Of a stretch of DNA of 64,000 nucleotides, positions 58,296-64,000 are shown one piece after another. The stretch is from contig CAIVRI010000005.1 of NCBI GenBank assembly GCA_903908265.1, positions 18,000-81,999 of the forward strand. The letters run 5' to 3'. The stretch is from an uncultured Pseudomonadota bacterium. Lineage in GTDB: Bacteria; Pseudomonadota; Gammaproteobacteria; Steroidobacterales; Steroidobacteraceae. Within the stretch, counting starts at the first letter, position 1; every line of letters starts with the position of its first letter. The translations under genes were made by a program, and so were the position numbers. Below the pieces are notes generated by a model. The model was not told the DNA's origin. It saw nothing but the letters and a program-made list of their open reading frames with translations, and ran no database searches.

Positions 58296-59704
58296 GAGGG
58301 TAGTAGCAACTGGCTAGGTGCGCGGCGTCTGGACGCACTCCCAAAGGTGTAATACAGCAGGCCGGGTACGATCAGTCCGATTATCCAGGAGATGTCTACG
58401 CCGCCTAGCGTCGCGACTAAAGGGCCGGTGTAGAACGCGGTGGCGATGAATGGAACTTGGATGGCAATGCCAATCAGATAGATGGAGATGCCCATGCGGT
58501 TCCAACGGCCGTAGCGCCCATCCGGGTTGGATAGTGCCGGGATGTCGTAGCGGGAGCGGGTAAAGCAATAGAAGTCGACCAGATTGATGGCGCTCCACGG
58601 TGTGAAGACTGCGAGTAGGCACAGGATGAAGGATTCGAAGGCCTGCAAGAAGGAGTGCCGGCCTAAAATGGCCAGTGCACACGACAGGCTGACCATCGTC
58701 ACGACGTAAACGGATCGGTGCACAGCAGATACTTGAACACGCCGTTGAAAGCCGCTGACCATGGTCGCCATCGACATGAAGCTGCCATAGGAGTTCAAGG
58801 CCGTGACGGTGACTTTTCCAAAGGCAATGCAGAAGTACAGTACGCCGGCCATTTTGGCGGCGGCACCGAGTCCGACAATATAAGCGACTTCGTGATGCGC
58901 AAACGCCGGCCCTGCCAGAGCGGCGGCAAACACTCCGAAAGTCATCGCGGTCTGGGACCCGAGGATGGAGCCAAAGCCGACGGCCAGAATCACGCGGGGC
59001 AAAGAGGTGTTTCTGGGTAGATAGCGCGAGTAGTCAGCGACATAAGGTCCATAAGCAATTTGCCACGACGCCGAGAGCGACATTGCCAGTAAAAAAGAGC
59101 CGCTGGAGAAGTGGCGATCGGCGAGCAATGCCGCGATGGACTGGGTGGCAAACAAGCGGCTGAATAAGTAAACAAACGCCACCACGCCAATGACGCTGGC
59201 GAGGCGCCCGAGGCCGTGTATGACCCGGTAACCGCACAGTGTGACCGCCACGATGACCGCGCCAAAGCCGATCACAGCAAGGTTGTCGTCCATGTGCAGT
59301 AGTTGGCCTATGGCCTGCCCAGCCAGTAGGCAGCCACTGGCCGTAAATCCGACGTACATCAAACAGACGGCGATGATTGGAATCATTGCGCCATAGACGC
59401 CGAATTGGACCCGGCTCGAGATCATCTGCGGTAAGCCGAGTTGGGGACCTTGGGCTGCGTGCAAGGCCATGACGGCCCCGCCAATAAACTGACCGATCAG
59501 TAAGGCGAGTAGTGACCAAAACACATCACCGCCGAATACCACCGCCAGGGCCCCGGTGACGATCGCCGTAATCTGCAAATTGGCCGAGAGCCACAGGGTG
59601 CATTGGCTGAGCAGGCTGCCATGGCGTTCCGCGTCCGGTACGTAGTCAATCGAACGGCGTTCGAGCACGTTAGTGGACGCGAGTTGCGGTGCTGCATTGC
59701 CCAT
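58292..59704 (-). CDS. NCS1-family cytosine/purine permease
   Basis: A 470-residue transporter with 12 predicted helices. The NCS1 pattern shows in LWLSANLQITAIVTGALA (helix 1), HAAQGPQLGLPQMISSRVQFG (about residues 83-103) and SWQIAYGPYVADYSRYLP (about 207-224), then FTPWSAINLVDFY. It likely imports a nucleobase or related compound such as cytosine or allantoin with a cation. The ATG at 59704 is preceded by GGAGG; a TTG at 59722 is less likely. The gap to 59977 holds no supported gene. Confidence 0.88.
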   Translation of the reverse strand: MGNAAPQLASTNVLERRSIDYVPDAERHGSLLSQCTLWLSANLQITAIVTGALAVVFGGDVFWSLLALLIGQFIGGAVMALHAAQGPQLGLPQMISSRVQFGVYGAMIPIIAVCLMYVGFTASGCLLAGQAIGQLLHMDDNLAVIGFGAVIVAVTLCGYRVIHGLGRLASVIGVVAFVYLFSRLFATQSIAALLADRHFSSGSFLLAMSLSASWQIAYGPYVADYSRYLPRNTSLPRVILAVGFGSILGSQTAMTFGVFAAALAGPAFAHHEVAYIVGLGAAAKMAGVLYFCIAFGKVTVTALNSYGSFMSMATMVSGFQRRVQVSAVHRSVYVVTMVSLSCALAILGRHSFLQAFESFILCLLAVFTPWSAINLVDFYCFTRSRYDIPALSNPDGRYGRWNRMGISIYLIGIAIQVPFIATAFYTGPLVATLGGVDISWIIGLIVPGLLYYTFGSASRRRAPSQLLLPS

Positions 59705-59977
59705 CGTGAACCTCCAAAGCAATCTTCCATTCTACTGCGCGGCGACCCGGTAGTGGCGCTGATCCGTATATAGCGGTCCTGCAGGCAGCGCTGAAAATCA
59801 GTCGATGCATGCCGAGAGTCCTACCGACTGAATGTCTTGACTGCCTGAGAACAAGCCACCGAGAATGGCGCGTTATTCGCGCTGTGTTATCGACGGATTC
59901 TCGGTCATCAACGTATGCTCGTCGACAAACAACAGGCGCTGTGTGTTTGGAATGAATCTCACTGCTGGGGGTTGTTT

Positions 59978-62017
59978 ATGCGAATCGCCTTGCGATCTAA
60001 GGTGCTTTGTGCGCTGCTGAGCACACTAGTATTGACCTCCGCGGTGGGTCTGCCGCCCTCTGTGGGCCTGAACTCGGGGCTGGATCTAGCCGGGTTCGAC
60101 CGAACGGTGCGACCGCAGGATGACCTCAACGCCTTCGTGAATGGTCACTGGCAACTCGTCACGCCGATCCCGGCCGACCGCTCCTCGACTGGCGCTTTTG
60201 ATCTTCTGGAGGAAAACTCTACGCGCCAGTTGCACCAACTCATGGAGCGTCTCATCGCGGCCCCTGCCGCGAAGCAGGACTTCAACGATCGTGCGGTAGT
60301 TGCCTTCTACCATAGCTTTATGGACACCCAACGACTCGAGACCCTCGGGGTGCGACCGGTTGCAGAGCTGATGGCGCAAATTGATGCCGTGCAGAGCCGT
60401 CGCGCGCTTGCTGCTGCGTTCGGTCGTCTGGCTGCGGAGGGCATCTCCGTCCCCATCGACGCGGGGGTGCATCCCCATCAAAAGCACTCACGTCAGTACG
60501 TACTCGACTTCAATCAGGCGGGTCTTGGGTTGCCAGATCGAGATTACTATCTGAGCACAGAAGCGATGTTCGTGAAGGTTCGCGAGGCCTACCAGCGGCA
60601 TGTGGAGCGCACACTCACGCTGGCGGGGCACGCGAATGGCGCGGAGTCTGCCGTGGACATTCTGGCAATCGAAACCGCACTGGCCACGGCGCAGTGGACG
60701 CGAGTTGAAAATCGCGATCCGGTCAAGACCTTCAATGAAGTGTTGGTCGCGAATTTACCAGTGCAGTATTCGGGCTTCGATTGGACCGATTATCTGGCGG
60801 CGTTGCAGGTGAATCCAGAGCAAGTCAACGTGAGTCAGCCCGGCTACTTGCATGCACTGTCCACGGTGCTGGCGTCACACCCACTCAGCGCTTGGCGCGA
60901 GTATCTGCGCTGGCAGGTGCTGAAAACGTATTCACCCTATTTATCCGCGCGCCTGGCGCACGAGCACTTCGCCTTCTACGGCACGGTATTGGAAGGGACG
61001 CCCAAGCCGCGGGAACGCTGGAAGCGTGGCATTTTGCTGGTTGATCGACAGATTGGTGAGGCGCTGGGGCGACGCTACGTGGAGACCTATTTCCCGCCGG
61101 AGAGTAAGGCGCGGGTCGAGCAGTTAGTGCGGAATTTACTCGCCACCTATTTGGCCGACATCGACACGCTCGACTGGATGGGCGCCGACACCAAACAGTC
61201 CGCCCATGCCAAGCTGGATAAGATTTTGCTCAAGATTGGCTATCCAGATCATTGGCGTGATTACTCCAAGTTGCACATTCAAGCGGATGATCTAGTAGGC
61301 AATGTGCGTCGTTCGGCCCGGTTTGAGTACGCGCGCATGATCGCCAAGCTCGGGCATCCAGTCGATCGTAGCGAGTGGGGCATGACGCCGCCGACCATCA
61401 ATGCCTATTACAACCCCACCCTCAACGAGATTGTATTTCCAGCCGGCATCCTGCAGCCGCCTTTTTTTAATGCGGCGGCAGACGATGCGGTCAATTACGG
61501 GGGTATTGGCTCAGTCATCGGTCATGAAATCAGCCATGGCTTCGACGACGAGGGTTCTCAATTCGATGCCGACGGCAATCTGATGAACTGGTGGACTGCA
61601 GCGGACCGTGCAGCTTTTAACAACAAGGCACAGGCGCTCGTGGCCGAGTATGGGGCGTTTGAGCCGGTGAAGGGATTTCACATCAACGGCGCCCTGACCT
61701 TGGGTGAGAACATTGGGGACAACTCCGGTGTGGCCATCGCGTACAAGGCGTATGTGCGTTCGCTCCAGGGACAAGCGGCGCCGGTGTTGGATGGATTTAC
61801 CGGTGCGCAGCGTTTCTACTTGGGTTTTGCGCAGGTCTGGCGCGACAAATCACGCGATGAAATGACGATCGAATTGATCAAGTCAGACCCGCACTCGATG
61901 GCGCAGTTCCGCGTCCTCGGTACCGTGCGCAATCAACCGGGCTACTATGAGGCCTTTGGGGTACAGCCATCGGATCGCGCTTGGATGGCGCCGTCGGAGC
62001 GGGTGCAAATGTGGTAG
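59978..62017 (+). CDS. Exported M13-family zinc metallopeptidase
   Basis: A 679-residue neprilysin-like (PepO-type) oligopeptidase. A signal peptide is seen at residues 1-25. The catalytic zinc motif is VIGHEISHGFDDEGSQFD (HExxH) with the third ligand in LGENIGDNSG. The substrate motif NAYYNPTLNEIVFPAGILQPPFF (starts near 471) is diagnostic. The C-terminus ends VQMW, lacking the Cys of many family members. The ATG at 59978 follows a GGGGG ribosome site; an in-frame upstream start at 59915 would precede the signal peptide. Confidence 0.93.
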   Translation: MRIALRSKVLCALLSTLVLTSAVGLPPSVGLNSGLDLAGFDRTVRPQDDLNAFVNGHWQLVTPIPADRSSTGAFDLLEENSTRQLHQLMERLIAAPAAKQDFNDRAVVAFYHSFMDTQRLETLGVRPVAELMAQIDAVQSRRALAAAFGRLAAEGISVPIDAGVHPHQKHSRQYVLDFNQAGLGLPDRDYYLSTEAMFVKVREAYQRHVERTLTLAGHANGAESAVDILAIETALATAQWTRVENRDPVKTFNEVLVANLPVQYSGFDWTDYLAALQVNPEQVNVSQPGYLHALSTVLASHPLSAWREYLRWQVLKTYSPYLSARLAHEHFAFYGTVLEGTPKPRERWKRGILLVDRQIGEALGRRYVETYFPPESKARVEQLVRNLLATYLADIDTLDWMGADTKQSAHAKLDKILLKIGYPDHWRDYSKLHIQADDLVGNVRRSARFEYARMIAKLGHPVDRSEWGMTPPTINAYYNPTLNEIVFPAGILQPPFFNAAADDAVNYGGIGSVIGHEISHGFDDEGSQFDADGNLMNWWTAADRAAFNNKAQALVAEYGAFEPVKGFHINGALTLGENIGDNSGVAIAYKAYVRSLQGQAAPVLDGFTGAQRFYLGFAQVWRDKSRDEMTIELIKSDPHSMAQFRVLGTVRNQPGYYEAFGVQPSDRAWMAPSERVQMW

Positions 62018-62131
62018 CTGGGGCGGCCGGATAAATCGACCGGTCACTGGATGCTCGTCGGGACGCCGTGATGCAGTACTAGCGGTGCTTGGCACCACGG
62101 CGCGGAATTTTTATTCGATTTGGAAGGTTTT

Positions 62132-63286
62132 ATGCACTGTCCTGCCCAACTGCATTCGAAGTTGCCCGATGTAGGGACGACGATTTTTACGGTTATTGGT
62201 GATCTGGCAGCGCAGCATCAGGCCTTGAATCTCTCGCAAGGGGCGCCCAACTTCGAGTGCGACCCAAGGCTCATCGATCGTGCTGTCAAGGCGATGCGGG
62301 AGGGCAAGAATCAATACGCTGGCATGACGGGCTTGCCGGCGCTGCGCGAGGCTATTGTCGAGAAGGTGCGGGCAACTAACGGCGTTTCCTACGACGCCGA
62401 GGAGGAGGTCACGGTCGTTGCCAGCGCGAGCCAAGGTCTGTATGCCGCGATTGCGGGTCTCGTGCATCCGGGTGATGAGGTGATTTACTTCGATCCCTCT
62501 TTTGACAGTTACGCCCCGATTGTGCGCCTGCAAGGCGCTACACCGATTACGATACCCTTAACGAATGACGGCTTTCGGGTACCGTGGGGTGCAGTGGCCC
62601 AAGCGCTTACGCCGCGGACGCGCATGATCATTGTAAATACGCCGCACAATCCAACCGCAACGGTGTTCTCTGCTGCGGATCTTGAACAGCTGGCGGCGCT
62701 GACACGTGACACCAATATCATTGTCCTTTCCGACGAAGTCTATGAGCACGTAGTGTTTGACGACGGTCAACACTACGGTGTGGCGCGTCACCCGCAATTA
62801 GCAGCGCGAAGCGTCGTGGTTGCCTCATTCGGCAAGTCCTACCATGTCACGGGGTGGCGTGTCGGCTACTGCTTGGCCGCAGCTGCGCTGACCGCGGAGA
62901 TCCGAAAAATTCATCAGTTCATGATGTTTGCTGCAGATACGCCGATGCAATATGCGTTTGCGGATCTGCTAGCCGACCCGTCGACCTATGAGGGCTTATC
63001 GGCCTTCTATCAGAGGAAGCGAGATCTGCTGATTGAGGGGCTCGCCGGTTCGCGCTTTGAGTTGTTACCGAGCGCTGGTTCTTTCTTCCTGCTGGCCCGT
63101 TTTCGCCAGTTCAGTGATGAGGCGGACAACGATTTTGTGTTGCGACTGATTCGTGAGCATCGGGTTGCTACGATTCCACTGTCCGCGTTCTATAGCGATG
63201 GATTAGATCTAGGGATTATTCGTCTGAGTTTTTCCAAGGACGAGGCGACATTGATCGAAGGCGCGCGCCGTCTGCGCGCGGTCTAG
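62132..63286 (+). CDS. PLP-dependent class I/II aminotransferase (methionine aminotransferase-like)
   Basis: A 384-residue fold-type I PLP enzyme. LNLSQGAPNFECDP (about residues 34-47), MTGLPALREAI, NTPHNPTATVFSAADL (about 167-182), SDEVYEHVVFD and the catalytic Lys in SFGKSYHVTGWRVGY (about 233-247) match the YbdL/kynurenine aminotransferase group. It probably transaminates methionine or another bulky amino acid. The ATG at 62132 has GGAAGG 5 nt upstream; a TTG at 62120 is an alternative. Confidence 0.9.
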   Translation: MHCPAQLHSKLPDVGTTIFTVIGDLAAQHQALNLSQGAPNFECDPRLIDRAVKAMREGKNQYAGMTGLPALREAIVEKVRATNGVSYDAEEEVTVVASASQGLYAAIAGLVHPGDEVIYFDPSFDSYAPIVRLQGATPITIPLTNDGFRVPWGAVAQALTPRTRMIIVNTPHNPTATVFSAADLEQLAALTRDTNIIVLSDEVYEHVVFDDGQHYGVARHPQLAARSVVVASFGKSYHVTGWRVGYCLAAAALTAEIRKIHQFMMFAADTPMQYAFADLLADPSTYEGLSAFYQRKRDLLIEGLAGSRFELLPSAGSFFLLARFRQFSDEADNDFVLRLIREHRVATIPLSAFYSDGLDLGIIRLSFSKDEATLIEGARRLRAV

Positions 63287-63363
63287 CACATCCCACGAGA
63301 GCGATCCGATGGGGCATTTTATGGGTGCGGCGGCGTGACCGATAACCGTGCTGGCGCGTATCT

Positions 63364-63999
63364 TTATGTGACTTGCAACTGCCGGCGACTGGTGAACTGG
63401 CGTGCTTGCCCAGTGATCGGATCGGCAAAAGCGATCTGGCGAGCCAGCAATTGCAGCGGTTTTCTATAGGCCGTCTCGGTCATTTCGGCGTCGCTATATG
63501 CGACCGGATATAGAGTGTCGTACCTAATAGGCAGGCCGAGCGCAGCCATATGCACCCGTAACTGATGTTTTTTTCCAGTCTCCGGTGTGAGGCGGTAGTG
63601 CGCTAGGTTGTCGCCCGGGAGGCGTGCAAGGAGTTCGATGCGCGTTTCTGCATTGGCCGACCCTGCTTCATCCGGGTTGGTCTCCCGCATGCGGATAAAC
63701 GGCTCGCCGCGGACTAAGCGGCTGCGTCGGGTCAGGGGGAACGTCAGATCGGAGCGATATGAAGCGATGGCCTCGTAGTGCTTGGTGATCGTTCTGCGGG
63801 TGAATAGTGTTTGGTAGTGGCCGCGCAAGGTCGGTTGTACCGTGAACAGCATGACGCCGGCGGTTTCTCGATCCAGTCGATGCATCGGTGCGAGGGTGTC
63901 GATGCCTAGTTTTCGGATCAACCGCACTAACAACGTTTCTTGCAAATAGTGTCCGCTCGGCGTGACGGGTAGGAAGTGTGGCTTGTCGACGGCTACCAA
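63364..63999 (-). CDS. RluA-family pseudouridine synthase (5' end beyond window)
   Basis: The visible 211 residues match RluA-type pseudouridine synthases. VVDKPHFLPVTPSGHYLQET-like start (here AVDKPHFLPV), the catalytic Asp in MHRLDRETAGVMLF (about residues 39-52), HYQTLF, KHYEAIA and the KKHQLRVHMAALGLPIRYDTLYP motif (about 146-168) are all present. The gene continues past the right edge of the window, so the N-terminus is missing. The nearest relatives of this short form modify rRNA or tRNA; the target is not clear. Confidence 0.9.
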   Translation of the reverse strand: MVAVDKPHFLPVTPSGHYLQETLLVRLIRKLGIDTLAPMHRLDRETAGVMLFTVQPTLRGHYQTLFTRRTITKHYEAIASYRSDLTFPLTRRSRLVRGEPFIRMRETNPDEAGSANAETRIELLARLPGDNLAHYRLTPETGKKHQLRVHMAALGLPIRYDTLYPVAYSDAEMTETAYRKPLQLLARQIAFADPITGQARQFTSRRQLQVT

Positions 64000-64000
64000 A

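Overview
The window is about 64 kb of a moderately GC-rich gammaproteobacterial chromosome. The gene order and protein types suggest a Xanthomonadales/Nevskiales/Steroidobacterales-like lineage; this is inference from synteny, because no rRNA or species marker is present. There are two halves.

Bases 1-32457 are conserved core genome, almost all on the + strand with short overlaps between genes: the heat-shock set hrcA-grpE-dnaK-dnaJ with two readable sigma-32 promoters; dapB; carAB-greA with a DUF4149 membrane protein; yhbY facing rlmE-ftsH-folP-glmM; tpiA-secG; tRNA-Leu(GAG); all 14 complex I genes nuoA-N; and the initiator tRNA-fMet with its own promoter and terminator.

Bases 32458-50461 are accessory. 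The last 12 nt of tRNA-fMet plus its trailing hairpin and terminator are repeated at three further places (33244, 34251, 35517), each preceded by a common arm containing ACATGACAAAG. A fifth, partial copy without the terminator lies at 50425. Each segment between copies ends, just left of the right-hand repeat, with a leftward toxin-antitoxin (TA) operon or remnant: higBA, a ParE/RHH pair, mazEF plus a secreted protein, and a decayed RelE/HigB2-type toxin. I read this as a tandem array of TA-carrying elements inserted at the 3' end of tRNA-fMet. No integrase is visible. The last segment, about 15 kb, carries a photobiology cargo: a photolyase-like protein whose domains appear to be in reverse order, a conventional photolyase, a DTE-type proton-pumping rhodopsin, crtI-crtB-crtY-blh for retinal, and a DUF393-SDR-DUF2256-FeS photolyase-DUF4149 operon facing a CIA30-DUF427 pair, with a TspO remnant at its edge. 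Together these would make retinal, pump protons with light and repair light damage. crtE and idi are absent from the cluster.

Bases 50462-64000 hold an IS630-type transposase remnant, a chemoreceptor, an NTF2-like protein, a SOUL haem-binding protein, a secreted amidohydrolase, a beta-carbonic anhydrase, a secreted beta-propeller, an NCS1 permease, an M13 metallopeptidase, an aminotransferase and the start of an RluA-type pseudouridine synthase that runs off the window. rimP-nusA-infB, which usually follow nuoN/tRNA-fMet in related genomes, are not found, consistent with an insertion at the tRNA.
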